NCBI GenBank assembly: GCA_012295275.1
Contig: CM022673.1
Coordinates: forward strand, 28,563,636 to 28,627,635
Source of the DNA: Chrysomallon squamiferum
Lineage: Eukaryota > Mollusca > Gastropoda > Neomphalida > Peltospiridae
DNA: 64,000 bases
Reading direction: 5' to 3'
Made by a program: the position numbers and the translations under genes. Below are positions 38,396 to 51,677 of this stretch, in pieces. Below the pieces are notes generated by a model. That model made no database searches and had not been told where the DNA came from. It saw nothing but the letters and a program-made list of their open reading frames with translations. Within the stretch, counting starts at the first letter, position 1. The number at the start of each line of letters is the position of its first letter.

Positions 38396-39069
38396 TAGAA
38401 GAGAAACCTCAGAAAACATAATAAATAGACAAATGACATTTGAAAATGGAGTTAATACACTTTCTTGAAAACCTATATATTTTCAACTTGACTGTGTCAT
38501 ATGAAAACAGAACAGTGTCTGGAACAAACAAATCAGTGAAAGTTCTGCACTGTGCTCTTAAATTAAATACTGTCTGGAGAACCTAAAGTGACATTTACTC
38601 GGGAATTAGTCTAGCACTTTAACAACGCTTTCTTTTTTTTTCCCCATGTTTTTTCACAACAACGAAAAGTGTTTCAATAATCAGATATACTATGTATGTA
38701 AGAATCTAAGCCACGAAATCAAGATATGGTATTAAATACAAAATTCTTGCTATGGTATAAGTTTTGTATATGTAAAACGAAATCGATATATATTAAGAGA
38801 TGTTTTTGCATTAAAATTATTTCCACTGTCATATTTTTAAGCAGGCCTTTCGGTAAGCTACTTATTCCACGGATTATGTATGTGGTTAAAAGGCTTTTTC
38901 TTTCATAATTTAGATTTGCATAGAAACCAGGCTAACTTACATTAAACGCGACCGGGTAACTGTGTGTGTGTGTGTGTGTGTCTGTGCGTGTGTGTGAATG
39001 AGAGAGAGAGTTTGAATGTCTGAGTACAGTATATATAAAATATCAACAACAAAAATAACCACAACAACA

Positions 39070-39075
<6 letters not shown>

Positions 39076-39122
<47 letters not shown>

Positions 39123-39195
39123 CCAACCCAACAAACATGAGCAACAGTAACAACATAACAACCAGAACAACAACAGTAATAATAATAATAATAGT

Positions 39196-39228
<33 letters not shown>

Positions 39229-39230
39229 AC
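39076..39230 (+). repeat. (AAT)n, (AAC)n and (ATC)n arrays
   Basis: Three trinucleotide arrays within 155 bases, about 1.4 kb downstream of the signal-peptide exon in its intron. Confidence 0.93.
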
Positions 39231-39845
39231 AAAAAAAGGTCCTTTCATCTTACATTGTTTTGTTTTTTATGTGCCACATTTTATACAACCCAAGAAACCG
39301 TACAAAATGATTTTCAAATCTGCCCTATCACGTTTTACATTAGTGAGAAATGAGATGATTCATAACATCCAGTGTACTTTGGAATTAAGTAAATAGATTC
39401 GTGATTCTTGTCTCACTCGTAGATAAAATCTATACCCACTCAGCGAATGGAATGACTCATTCCGTTACTAACATGGCTTTGAAATATGACAAATGTTTAA
39501 AGTAATTATTATTATTTTTTTTTTTTTATATCCCATTGGAATGATTTTGAAACTGAGCAACATGGAAAAAAACTTAATTTAATATCGAAATTTTTATTTT
39601 TTATTTTTTGTTTTTTTCTCCATCGTTGCTCAAAGAAGTTGTTGATATTTTGAAAGCAAATAATCAATGAACGAAGGCAAATTGGAGTTAAAGCTTTGTT
39701 CAGTTCGTGCCTGGTTGGTTTGTTTGATCGCCAGTGCTTATTGCTTATACAATATTTTCTTATGATTCATTTAGCACAAGTCAATACGCACAGAAACTGA
39801 AATAATAAATATGTGTTAGTAAATAATAATAATATGTAATTAAGT

Positions 39846-39876
<31 letters not shown>

Positions 39877-39936
39877 AGATGGTGACGAAGATGAGATTAT
39901 GACGATGATAAGATTTTTATGAAGGTGAAAATTAAA

Positions 39937-39970
<34 letters not shown>

Positions 39971-40610
39971 CGACGAAGATAATGGTGCTGTTGATAAACA
40001 AATTCAGATTAAGAAGTTAACATCTTTACCTTTTTTGAAATATTTAACATATATTGCAAAATCAGCTGTTGTGCATCAAATGAAATCTAGTTTGCAACAG
40101 GATATTGATAAAGACATATCTCCGCCATTTCTTCTCCATTGGATAATGGAGTGACAATAAATCTAATCTCTTGTTACATAAAACGTACATTTCACGTAAA
40201 TTTTATACAATGAAGCACACTTGTCACTTTTACTAGGTTGTCTAAAAGAGTCAGTTATGAACTTTTCACAGACCATTTACAGCAACAAAAACGAAATGTA
40301 TGAATCACTGGTTTTAGTCATTTAGGTTCTTGTTTTTCAGTTAGATTCTGTAAATATTAATACTGTATTTAAAAGCCAAGCAGTGACTAAATATTCCTTA
40401 AAAATACTTCTGTTGTTTTTTTCGGTATTTAGTTACATACAATCAAATATTATGTAGATCGTGTTAACAGAGTGGAAATCTTGTTAATAATTGCTACATC
40501 TAATCATGTTTCAGATAGCTACGACACAACAGTACTTGTTATCCTGCTAGTATCATGACTCATCCTGTACATCAGATTCAGTAAAACAGAACTGTAAAAA
40601 AACAACTTAC

Positions 40611-40701
40611 CACCAAACGCTGCCACTGCTACTCCATGTTCCAGCGTGACCAACAACAGCAACAGACACGTCAACAGCGCACTCAAACAATTAAATTTCA
40701 T
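40611..40701 (-). CDS. Gene 1 coding exon 1: signal peptide
   Basis: The ATG at 40701 opens a classic signal peptide: MKFN, then a Leu-rich hydrophobic core (LLTCLLLLLVTL), then small residues around AVAA that suit signal peptidase cleavage near residue 28. The exon stops at a strong donor (G then gtaagt) in phase 1 and joins the exon at 22725 as a Gly codon. An in-frame ATG further upstream would add a Lys/Glu/Arg-rich run from a purine-rich tract before the hydrophobic core, so the start next to the core is preferred. The hydrophobic run is too close to the N terminus and too well followed by small residues to be read as an internal membrane segment. Confidence 0.85.
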
Positions 40702-41000
40702 TTTTCTTTTCTTTTTTTTTCTTTTTTCTTTTTCTTTTCTTTGACAGTGAGACACGTCAAACTAATAACAATTTTTCACAACACGAATAAAAAAGAAGAC
40801 AATTAATGATCCTTGTTTATCGGGTTGACTGCGAACAGCGTCTTCCACATGGGCAAGAATAAGTCCAAAATACGACCTTCTCCGGGTCAGCAGAGTCTTG
40901 ACAACGTCATCGTCTGCGTCGTTCTGGGCAGACGAGAAGGAGAGCGCGAGCCGGAGAGAGCAGAAGATCAGCAACGGAATGGCGCGAAGATCCAGAACCC
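40702..41000 (-). promoter_or_regulatory. 5' UTR and possible promoter side of gene 1
   Basis: Upstream of the ATG on the sense strand is a purine-rich AAAG/AAAAG leader (40,702-40,740). A GC-rich stretch follows. It contains a pyrimidine tract ending gtctgcccag at 40924, which would make a good 3' splice site for a 5'-UTR exon starting at 40923. A frame through this stretch (to 40,762) has a hydrophobic beginning, but it lacks an ATG and ends before the gene 1 start, so it is not taken as coding. A CRE-like gacgtca half-site context occurs near 40,900. Confidence 0.35.
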
Positions 41001-42952
41001 ATGCAGTCAGTTATCGATCACGTTTATAGATTGTATGAATAATGCAAGATTGACAGCATCCTTGCCTAGCGTCTGCAATCAATAGTCTGCAAACCAGCTT
41101 TAATAGATGCTTTTTGTCGCTGGGAACCGAGAAGGACGGCAGCTAACGTTTGTTGAGAACGGGAAAATGTTGGCGATGCTTCTCCGCTAATTACAACGGA
41201 ATCGACAAATTCGGGACTATGTTGATGAAGTTATTTTTTTGATGCGGATGTGCTCTTGTTGTGTGTATCATGTCGCTGACATTTCACCTGTTCTGTACAA
41301 AGTCTCCGGCTTGCTCATCGAATCGCGTTTACGCCATTTAAATGTCTGTTGCTCAGAATTTTCTTTTTAGCTGCCAGTTTGCTCTAATTTGATGACATTT
41401 TAAAATTTTCTATAAATCTTGATGTAGATGGAGAAATAAAAGAAAACGTTATTTTCTTAATTTATTCAAGTAATACAGCAATAACACAAATATCGTACAC
41501 ATACACATACATACACACATTTTTTCGATGTGATAAAATAATTATATTTCAGTAGAAACAAAGACTGAAAACGACAATTTTTTTTTAAAAAAAAAAAAAA
41601 ACATTCTCATATAAGAAATGGCCATTTGAACTGAACGGAAGACAATTTGAAAAACGTTTTTGATTGCCAAGAGATTCATTTTGTTACTAACATAAACTAC
41701 ATATATAGTTGGCCATCTTAAGATAACACATACTTATATCTACAAACCTATTTTGATGTTTTAGGATATTAACTTGGCATGCTGAGGATAATACTACCTA
41801 CCTACCTACCTACATACATACATACATATATACAAGCAAACAACGATCATAATGATGATAACAAAAAGATGTAACAGGGAAAATAATAACAGAAAAATAA
41901 AAAATTTTGAAGTCGAGTTGTTTACTACTCCACAGCAAACAGTTAATTATTTAATAACCTTAATAAGTCGCAAATCGCAGTGTAATGCAGAAAGCGATCT
42001 AATTAGTTTAATTATTCATTAAGCCGTACACAATAAACATTCAATTGTTCTTCGTGCAAAAACGTTTCTTCATTCTGTCTTTCAGCCCGTGAACTCAGAT
42101 GTGTTAATTTCCCTATCTGCCTGACTTTGCGTTCAAATTTGATTACACCCGCATGAATAAAATAAGCCAGCATGCCGGATTACGAGCCTGTTTAATTAGT
42201 TCTTACTCGCTGGAACAGATCAGAGACACAAGATGTACAAGGTTAAGGAATGTATTTTTGACCACAGAGGACTTTAGTCTTCTGTCGAATATCTTGAACA
42301 TTATTTTGAACTCTCCATACAAATACACGTCTATCTTTCCATCCAATACTCCAACCATCCATCCATCCATGTATTTATCCAATTCATCTTTCATCTATCC
42401 ATTCATCCTTCCTTCCATTCATTCATTCATTTACATGTCTATCTATTCGATCAGTCATTCATCCATACTTGTTTTGTTTTAATCTAACCTGATTCTTACT
42501 TTGATGTAATTGCGAGTTTGCTTAGCAATAATATCGTGTAGATGATAATTATAAATCGACATCTGAAGATAGTTATTATTCGAGAAAATAATTACAACAA
42601 AGGAAACACAATGCAAACAGAAGTAATACGTATAACTAACTACAGTCTATTTGATCAATCAACTGTTAGCTATAAACATGCTTGTCTCTAAAACGGGTTC
42701 AAATACGTTTTATTTTTGTGAGCAACTCGAAGCTGCATTGACTGTTCAAAATATTATTAGAAACAAAAAGAGCTTTGGGTAACAGACGAGGTGCGACCGA
42801 AGTACCTGTCTGACGTAAGTCTATTTCTTAACCACAGCGTCAGTATGACTGGGTCAGTTAGAACATTAGTGTAAAGAGAAAATTAATGCAGTTTGGTGAA
42901 AATGCGAATCCGTTCTGTTACTCACATTGTTGGCAATAGTAAATTTATTTTA

Positions 42953-42956
<4 letters not shown>

Positions 42957-43034
<78 letters not shown>
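42957..43034 (+). repeat. (ATT)n microsatellite
   Basis: About 26 uninterrupted ATT units. Confidence 0.98.
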
Positions 43035-43771
43035 TTATTTTTATTTCAATATATTGAAAATATATTGTTATCATAAATTATTTGTTATTCGTCCATGTTA
43101 CTTAATATTAATCTGTTTCAAATATTTTGCAAACTGCATACATTTTAATGTAATAACAGTAAATATTAAGTGTTCTTGCTAAACGATAGCTATAACATGT
43201 GCTGCTAGTTTTTGTTTCTGTTTGTTATCAGCTTGTTGTTATTGGCTAAAAATAATATTTAATAGAAAATAAATGAATAAATATATAATTAAATGAATAA
43301 ATAAATAAATAAATAATTTTGCTCCCAATAGAAATGAATTTAGGAAGCAGCGAAAAAAAAAAAAAATGTAATCCGAACAAAGATATTCAACAAACACTTT
43401 CTTCAGTACTGTTAGGTTTCCAGTTTGAAATTATGTAGCTCAAACAAACATAAAGGATTGGAATTTTTGTGACATCCATTCCTAGATCCTGTTTGCACAA
43501 TTTCCTTTCATTGAAGAAGTAATTTCTATTCCATCAAATGAAACCCACGAAATGTTATCTAATATGACCCTGGTTAAAATTCCGTTCAGCTGAAAGTATT
43601 AGGTTATCTAAGCGAAAACGTGTACAGATTTTTCATTTAATGACGAGTGTCTTTTTCTTTTTTTTTTTCAAATCTGAAGCATTATTTTACATATTGTTAG
43701 TTCTTCCTTAAATTCGTGATGTTTACAGCTACACACTACATAATTACGTTTAACTTGAAAACAATATTTTT

Positions 43772-43802
<31 letters not shown>

Positions 43803-43959
43803 TTGCTGATTTAACGTAAATGTTAAAGACTTTTAAATAAGTTAAATCCGAAGTTAATTTTTCATTTTATTTTAATGAGTGTTTTTCATTTTAAATTCTC
43901 TTATTATTTTATTTAATGATGATGTAGCTGTTGTTGATAACGATGATGATACCGATCAT

Positions 43960-44072
43960 AATAGCAGCAGCAGCAGTAGTAGTAGTAGTAGTAGTTGTAG
44001 TAGTTGTAGTAGTTGTAGTAGTAGTAGTAGTTGTAGTAGTAGTTGTTGTAGTAGTAGTAGCAGCAGCAGCAA
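43960..44072 (+). repeat. (AGC)n-(AGT)n imperfect array
   Basis: AGC and AGT units with TGT interruptions; spurious poly-Ser and poly-Tyr frames. Confidence 0.95.
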
Positions 44073-45676
44073 TAATACAAACGGAAACCAGTTAAAACAG
44101 TACAAAAACTAGTCTTGAGACATGTTTTAATTAATTTCTCTTTGTGACTGGTAATAAAATAAACAAAAAACGTGGTCGTATTTACCATTTATGTCTATCT
44201 GTTCGTGACTGCACTTTTATTACTAACAGTATTCTACAGTAATCATTGGTGAAAATAACTTGCAATGCGATTAGTGTTAGTAAAAGTAGGTTAATCGGGG
44301 ACAGCAGAATGGTGCCGAGCAGAGGAACTGTCACGAAAAGGGTCAAAGCAAAGACAATGCTGACTGTGAAGTCTGATGTTAGCTATGATGCAAAATACGC
44401 CTTGAAGATCTGTTCGTTATTTTCCGTAGGATTTATGAAGATGTAACCGCTCGATCAGTCAAACATTCGTAAACAGCTGGGGTCTTTTTAGTACTTGTAG
44501 ATACATTTCCCCGATTTTAGTGAATGCATATAATATATATTACTACGATGAATTGTCTTGTGTATGTATGTATATATGTAAACAAGTAGTACTGAAATAC
44601 AAATTCCAAGTTCTCGGCACAAATACAGTAGATTCCTGCGTATATCAAACTGTTATTACTCAAGGGAAAAGCAAGAGAAACATGATGACTTTATTCTCGA
44701 TCTGTTATGACATATTCTGTGGATGTGTTCCGCTTCTTTTTCTCATCTTCTGTAATATAATCGCAAATATAATATTACAAATGTACTGAAGAGATAGAGG
44801 GAAAGTTTTATCATCCGTTTGTTATAAGCCGTGACTCATTAATCCAGCTTAAACAGTAATTGTGCAATATATTTTTGATACCCAAACAAATTCTTCCAGT
44901 ATCTATTTCCCTAATGATTTCATTATAGCAGCCACGCGAGAAAAATGAAATACTTGTAACATGAAGAAGAAAACAAAAAAGACAATAAAATTCAATAAAA
45001 GCCTGTTTTTCAGTCTGCAAATATTTCAAAATATTTAATTTAATTATTTTATATTATATGTAATATAGCTGTAAATTGTCTAAATTGTGTTTAAACTCAG
45101 AGAAGACGAGGTCGTAAATCTATAAACCGAAACCTAATTTAAAAACAAGACTCAGCTGACCTTAATCCCTGATCAATACACAGGGCAGTGAAACTGGTAA
45201 TAAATCATTTTCACTGTTTCATGGATTAAGCATTGTTTTGGGTGTTTATATGGATTTTTTTAGGAATCTTTTTTTTTTTTTTTTTTGCCTTTTCTGTTGT
45301 TTCCCGTTTCAGTCTGTAGTCAGTTTTTTTAAGTAGTAGTGGAATGTGTTTCTGGATTTTGTTTTAAGACTTTGAATCGATATTACGTATAATCACTGTA
45401 CACTGTCAATTTTGCAAAAAAAAACCAGTACGAAATTTACTCCAAGGATCTAAAGTGGATACAAGCATGAACTCCATAACAAATGAGAAATTGGTCAAAT
45501 CTGGACACCATTCAGAGATATAAGGACTCGTAGAACACAGCCATGTCTTTATTTCTGTCGATAAGGCAATCTAATTCAGCTCTGAAGGACATTGGAAATT
45601 ACTTCTGAAAAATACCGTTATGTGCGCCGTTTCGATTGACAGTCAAATTATACTCAGCGAACATAGGGAAGGTGGC

Positions 45677-45766
45677 GCGGGGAAGCGAGTGTTTGGTGCT
45701 GGTAAAGCGGGGAAGCGAGTGTTTGGTGCTGGTAAAGCGGGGAAGCGAGTGTTTGGTGCTGGTAAA
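45677..45766 (+). repeat. Perfect 3 x 30-bp tandem repeat
   Basis: Three identical copies of a 30-base GC-rich unit starting gcggggaagcgagtgtttgg. Identity of all copies implies a recent expansion. Flanking DNA is also less AT-rich than average. Confidence 0.97.
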
Positions 45767-46342
45767 CAGACGTAGGGTCAACGTCAGTTTATAGACAGCC
45801 GCCTGACTAAATATCTGGCGTGTTCGAGTGTGGAGGGGGGTAATCTCCGAAATCCCGCGAGCCCCCATCAAGTGGGCAGCGCGCCATGAAATTGATTTCG
45901 GATGTCAATGGTTGGTTTGGAAGTCTTCCGATCCATCCAGGTCGGCTATTGTTTAACTCGTTGCGGTAACTTTTGTCCATGCTGTTATACTTTTTGGCGA
46001 GAGTTTGAGAAGGGACAGTGCCAGTAACTGATAAGATCGAACTGTCATACGCAGAAATGTCGGAAATTCGTGCGTGAAAATATTTATAGTAATAAACGAA
46101 AAAACAAGATAAATTATAATCTGTTTAAAGATGATGTATCAGTATAGGAATTTCAACGAAAGATTTTATTTTACTGGGAACCTCACTAATTTGTTAGTTA
46201 TCACTATTGTCAGTTATTTCAGTTGTTATATAATACATTTATGAAAACAATCGATTAAATAACATTAACTATTACTACATTTTGTAGCTTACTTTACCAA
46301 ACCGAAAAGAACAACATCCAAACTAATAAATAGATATTAGAC

Positions 46343-46348
46343 TTTATT
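46343..46348 (-). promoter_or_regulatory. AATAAA polyadenylation signal of the sulfotransferase
   Basis: A canonical AATAAA on the sense strand lies about 245 bases past the stop codon, just beyond the long (CU)n tract of the putative 3' UTR. Confidence 0.45.
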
Positions 46349-46386
46349 TATTAATTTTATTAACGCTGCATAATGAATACTTGAAC

Positions 46387-46507
<121 letters not shown>

Positions 46508-46592
46508 TTACTGAGGAAGAGAGTGAGATGGAGGGAAAGCCATTGAGAAAAAGACAGAAAGAGGAAGAGCTAGACAGAAAAACAAGATTATA

Positions 46593-46705
46593 TTATTGGC
46601 AGTACATTGACTGGAACGAAGTATTTGACATTTCTTCTTTGTATAACTTGTTGAACGCCTCCGTGTCTTCTAGATTGAACCAATTTCTCCACTCACCAGG
46701 CTGTC
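46593..46705 (-). CDS. Sulfotransferase exon 6 (terminal)
   Basis: The exon starts GQPGEWRNWFN, completing the RKGxxG(D/E)W(K/R)NxF motif that clamps PAPS and helps dimerisation in this family. It then runs EAFNKLYKEEM and ends FQSMYCQ with TAA. The acceptor is tttttttcag. A (GA)n tract of about 115 bases follows the stop in the 3' UTR. Confidence 0.92.
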
Positions 46706-46983
46706 CTGAAAAAACGAATCAGTATAATATTTCACCAAACACATAGATATAGATTTCTTTTTCACTTGCTTCTAAACTGACAGTTTGCCTGTGGTGTCAG
46801 AAGCCAACAAAATATTTCAAACTAAACGTTTTGAACTGCGATAAACTGCGATTTCTTTTACGTTAAAAACATTTTGCGTCGATAACTGATTTACGCATGT
46901 AGAGATATATTAATGGGGTTTCTTGGTGTCTCTAAGTTTGTGTGTGTGTATAGGTGAAGTGTGTTTTGTTTGTGTGCACGTGC

Positions 46984-47096
<113 letters not shown>

Positions 47097-47865
47097 TACA
47101 AAATAAGGTTTAATATAACCTTATAAAAATTGCTGCAGTGGGATTTACTGGTCAGAAAGCTATCTATTTTCATTCATGTACAAAATTACCATCCTCGAAC
47201 TTTAACGACAAATCTGTTTATACACTAGTCTTCGGGGATATTAACCATTAACATATGTCTTGTGTTTTCTATTTCGGCTGACATAATCGCTAACGCAAAT
47301 GGATTTCCACTTCTTAAGATCAGATCATTTTCTTCTGTCGTGTGTTAAACAGGAAATATTTCGAGACATCTTCGCTCAGATTTGAGACTGCGATAGGTTG
47401 CGCTCCTGGTGTTAAATGTTAAAAGGGAATGGTCCAGAAACGTAATGTGAAGGAATCAAGATGTATCTAATAACCATTAATTTCTTACAGTACGTTACCT
47501 TATATAAAGAAATCAAAATATATTTATAGAAATATTAATATATATATATAGAAATAAAACCACCATTGTCATTAATCTTTTTCCATTATTTTCACAAAGT
47601 GTGGTTTTTATCTTTCTCTTCTTCTTTTTCTACATTATGATGGTAAAGATAATTATCATCATCATCTTCATCTTAATATTGATACTGCTGCTACAACTGT
47701 TATTACGACTACAGCTACCAGTACCACCACTACCGCTACAACTACTACTACTACTTTTTTGTTCAACCTCATCTATGTCTTTATCCTAAATAGATCGCTG
47801 GAAAATAAACCATGAATAATTAATTTTTTACAGAAATAATAACTTTATATATGAAAGCGTGTGCA

Positions 47866-47897
<32 letters not shown>

Positions 47898-48705
47898 TCT
47901 TTCTGGGTTTTGGGGTTTTTGGGGGTTTTTTTTGTATAAATTACTTTATACATAAATCAAATTCTATATAAGCACATATATGCTACAATGTATGCCATAA
48001 CCACATCCATAATATTCCTTAGAACCTAATTCCAAAATCACTGCATGATACCTACAGCTCAAATTAATCCTTTCCATCAGCGCGATTTGTAACAGTAACT
48101 TCGATCTAAATCAGGATAATCTGGAGTCCAATCCAGGCATCACTTTAATGACTCATGCGTTACGTTATGAAAGCCTTTCTGAGCAGGAACCGTGGACAAT
48201 GCCCTATGAATATGACGCGAATAATGAGTCAGCAGGTCAGCATGATATACTTCTGTCAGTCAGGTCTGAAGCTAGTTCGATATCTGCGTTAAATGTACTT
48301 CTGTTTGCGGCTGTACGTAAGAATTCGTTGTGACTTTGTATTGACTGGTTCGTTAGCTGTTCTCTTCAAAGAATGCTCCGTGTCGTTTCGTCCAGAATAG
48401 TCCAGAATAGTATATATATATATACATGAGACAGATAAAGAAGATGTAAAAGCTTATAATTATATCTATTCTGGATATTTAACGAAGTTTTATATTTATA
48501 TATATATTTATATTTTTTATTATAATTATTTCCGTAAGAATTTTTTTTATTTTTATTTTATTTATTTATTTTTTTATCTACATTTCTATCAGGCTTGTTT
48601 TGTTCATTAAACTCTTACTGTATACATATTTCATGTTCTATAAGAACAATTTATTCTTTTCGAATTAAGGAAAGATCATGAATGTTAAATGATCATGCTC
48701 TTTAC

Positions 48706-48868
48706 CTTTTCGGAAATGAACCAATTGTCCATTCCATTTAACAGCAGTGTCTTCGTGTCTTTTCTTCATCTGTTCAAACTGACACTTCACTGCCACTGAT
48801 TCACAGAACTCAGAAGTGCAGTTAACACCAAGAAACTCCGACAGTGATTTGACGACTTGGAGAGTATT
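48706..48868 (-). CDS. Sulfotransferase exon 5
   Basis: The exon encodes residues ~200-253: VVKSLSEFLGVNC (the family's I-x-I-x-FLG helix), VAVKCQFEQMKKR (the F-x-x-MK segment), and HFRK, where the closing PAPS motif begins. The acceptor is tgatctcag and the donor G|gtaaag, phase 1, splitting the Gly of RKG. Confidence 0.92.
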
Positions 48869-49309
48869 CTGAGATCAGAGAATGTAATGTATTTAGAGAG
48901 AAAGACAGGAATTCTTTTCTTTTTTTTTTTTCTTTTTTCTTAAATCCTATCTTTTGTTAGCTTGATAATATCACAAAATAAACAGGTGTTCTGTAAACAT
49001 CTGGCAAGGTCATTAAAAGGGAAATAACTATATTTTAGGCATATTTATCATTAAATACTATATAAGAGCATAGAGTCTGTCTTGTATGTTGTCGTTCAGG
49101 ATCAGATGCAAAGATAAATAACTGTTTTACTGTGTCTTCTCATATTCGGTATTTCATATATACAAGTATATATATATATGTATGTGTGTATGTGAGTGTA
49201 TATATATATATATATATATATATGATTTTATATTTTTATTCCAATATATATTTGTTTTTATTTCATATATATTGGAATAAAAATATAACAGCTTTAAAAG
49301 ATATCTTAC

Positions 49310-49413
49310 AGCTTTGACGTCCTCGTATTTTACTCTAAGATGATGCAAGTTTGGATTCTCTGAAAACACCTTCTCCCAGTCTTTAGTGTGGTCGAACCAT
49401 GAGCCCCAGGGTA
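49310..49413 (-). CDS. Sulfotransferase exon 4
   Basis: The exon encodes LPWGSWFDHTKDWEKVF, the conserved G-SWFDH-x-x-x-W element of SULT enzymes, and then LHHLRVKYEDVKA, the strand equivalent to the family's LF-YEDMK. It runs from acceptor acaaaag to donor GCT|gtaaga, phase 0. (TA)n and (TATG)n repeats lie just beyond the donor. Confidence 0.92.
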
Positions 49414-49548
49414 CTTTTGTGAAAAACAAAAAACAATTTTCATCACTGAATGATGATAATTTAGTTTTAATACAGGACTTTCATTTGAAAGAAATATAGA
49501 CTAATTTTTACAGATAACTATATGTGATATGTTTTATTTGTAACTTAA

Positions 49549-49557
49549 TGATGATAA

Positions 49558-49622
<65 letters not shown>
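49549..49622 (+). repeat. (AAT)n microsatellite
   Basis: About 24 AAT units in the intron between sulfotransferase exons 3 and 4. Confidence 0.96.
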
Positions 49623-49623
<1 letters not shown>

Positions 49624-50426
49624 ACCGAGGGATTACTAGATGGTCAGACAGTGGTATGTATGCATGCATGAACGGACAAAAATGATATTCACAGGGTGAA
49701 GCACAATACAAAAACAACTTTTTCCCCCGAATCACTCGTAAATTCCTTTCTCTATACTTAAAAATATTTCATTACTTAGACATCTGCAGTTTTTACTGCC
49801 AAATTCAGTCACATACAAAAATATAAAATAAAATAAATGTCCTATAATCATTGTTATCGGTCGTAATACTGTTTATCCAGCTGAAGCAATACATCATTTT
49901 CCTTCGCCATTGGGGGGAATTTATCAAGATAGGTCTACATCCACAGTGTTGCTGACTACCTCGATTTATCATCATTGACATTCTAATCCCTTCAGCGGAA
50001 TTGCCAACGTAATTGGTGGATAAATGAATCTCTATCCGCGGAGTATTCTGTCTCGCTACCAGCACGTGCATTTGTACCAGATTAGAACATCCGCGAATGG
50101 TCATGTTTAATTATCACTTAGATTATTTATTTTTTTTTTTTATCCTTAGTAATTTACTCTTCTATAATTTCTGCAGTAACTAAGATATGTCGATCTCAAA
50201 ATCAACATGGTACGGTATATAAATAAATCAAGTTTCCTTAGTACTGTCTTCATTTTATGAACGCTGTCATTTGAGAGCTTCCATGCAAACCAGTTTTTCA
50301 CACACGCATATCGCAGAACATGAAAAATACTGGTAATAATAAAGCAGCATTTGAACGAGAAATAAGCGACAGAGGTGATCGTAAACCAAAGCGGTCGGTA
50401 CGGATTTACGTCCCGCTCCTACTTAC

Positions 50427-50568
50427 GACGTCCTCTGCTGAACAGATCTAACCAATCGCTGAACGTTCCGTCGTAGTCGTCGCCAGGCCACGCCTTGTAA
50501 AGGTTGAACCAGGACACGACCACGTCCCGGGGGTCGCGGACCAGGTGGATGATTGAAATGTTCCTCTC
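50427..50568 (-). CDS. Sulfotransferase exon 3: 3'-phosphate binding site
   Basis: ERNISIIHLVRDPRDVVVSW is the family's 3'-phosphoadenosine site (Arg128 and Ser136 here). It is followed by the FNLYKAWPGDDYDGTF loop and FSDWLDLF, the helix preceding the substrate pocket lid. The acceptor ctacag lies directly against an (ATT)n tract of about 85 bases on the sense strand. The strong donor C|gtaagt splits a Leu codon shared with exon 4. The exon is clearly GC-richer than its flanks. Confidence 0.93.
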
Positions 50569-50573
50569 CTGTA

Positions 50574-50660
<87 letters not shown>
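50574..50660 (+). repeat. (AAT)n at the 3' splice site of sulfotransferase exon 3
   Basis: About 29 units. On the sense strand (ATT)n runs directly into actacag, so the array occupies the polypyrimidine-tract position. Confidence 0.97.
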
Positions 50661-50664
<4 letters not shown>

Positions 50665-50726
50665 TACTTATCCTAAACTAATTAAAACTCGAGATGATTA
50701 GGACAGGCCATACTAAAGACTTGTTA

Positions 50727-50731
<5 letters not shown>

Positions 50732-50814
<83 letters not shown>
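50732..50814 (+). repeat. (CT)n microsatellite
   Basis: About 40 CT units with one TCTT slip. Confidence 0.97.
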
Positions 50815-50818
<4 letters not shown>

Positions 50819-51066
50819 CTATCTTCTTACAATTATTGAAGATGTAAATAACTGTGGTAACTATTTTTCATTATTGTTGTTTTTGGGGGTTTTTTCACTT
50901 ATTTTCTATTTTTTTTGAGAAATACATAATTCATTCATGTTTATTATCGTAATCATAATCGATACGTGAAATTTACTTATCAGTATCTGCACTTTGATCT
51001 TCGTAACATCAATATATACATAATTGCGTGAAATACTTAATTATTCAGATTATTATTTTTTATTAA

Positions 51067-51068
51067 TT

Positions 51069-51157
<89 letters not shown>

Positions 51158-51203
51158 CATTATTAGTAGTAATAGTAGTAGCAGCTTTTCAGCTGTTTTC
51201 TTT

Positions 51204-51242
<39 letters not shown>

Positions 51243-51350
51243 CCCTTAATTTCTTTCATCTTATTTTATTTTATTTTATTTTATTTTATTTTTTTTATTA
51301 TTCTATTTTTTTTTTTTATTTTTTTTTTTTTTTTATTTTATTTTTTTTCA
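51067..51350 (+). repeat. (TTTA)n-(ATT)n-(T)n-(TTTTA)n pyrimidine-rich block
   Basis: A series of T-rich arrays. They begin about 45 bases past the donor of sulfotransferase exon 2. Confidence 0.94.
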
Positions 51351-51395
51351 TTTCATTTTACTTCCAGTCTTACGTGTGACTGTTTTAGCAGATAC

Positions 51396-51574
51396 CTTCA
51401 CAGCAGACTGTAGATGTCTGTAACACATGTGAGTGGTCATCACTCGAGGAGAGGGGACAGTGTCCAGCTGCGTGGTGGACGTCAGCTCTAGAACAACGTC
51501 ATCCATGGACTGTGACACCGCATCATCCTTCCCACTCAACAGCATGCTCACCATTTCATACACCCAGTGGTGAC
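51396..51574 (-). CDS. Sulfotransferase exon 2: PAPS loop end, catalytic His
   Basis: The exon continues the split loop as HHWVYEMVSMLL, the helix after the phosphosulfate-binding loop, and ends with RVMTTHMCYRHLQSAVK, which carries the catalytic His106. The acceptor is ctgccag preceded by GTT/ATT trinucleotide repeats; the donor is AAG|gtatct, phase 0. The peptide continues smoothly into exon 3, so no exon is missing between them. Confidence 0.92.
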
Positions 51575-51591
51575 CTGGCAGATAATAGTAA

Positions 51592-51610
51592 TAACAACAA
51601 CTACAATACC

Positions 51611-51677
<67 letters not shown>

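Larger units (their letters stand above)
41100..46340. other. Intergenic region between sulfotransferase 3' end and gene 1 5' end
   Basis: No exon recognised. It contains (ATT)n at 42,957-43,033, an (AGT/AGC)n stretch near 44.0 kb, a perfect 3 x 30-bp repeat at 45.7 kb, and a non-repetitive moderate-GC segment at 41.1-41.35 kb that may be upstream regulatory DNA of gene 1. Confidence 0.6.

Noticed and set aside
40762-40974. Signal-peptide-like minus frame (LIFCSLRLALSF) as the gene 1 start
   Set aside because: No ATG in frame, stops before the true start region and out of register with the first coding exon; it fits a 5'-UTR with an intronic pyrimidine tract.
48148-48333. 61-codon plus frame MTHALRYESLSEQEPW
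   Set aside because: Antisense within a sulfotransferase intron, without promoter, splice or family support; probably chance in a less AT-rich patch.
49805-50104. 99-codon minus frame in the intron between sulfotransferase exons 3 and 4
   Set aside because: The two exons splice directly with matching phase and the peptide has no counterpart in sulfotransferases; no family match, AT-rich tail.
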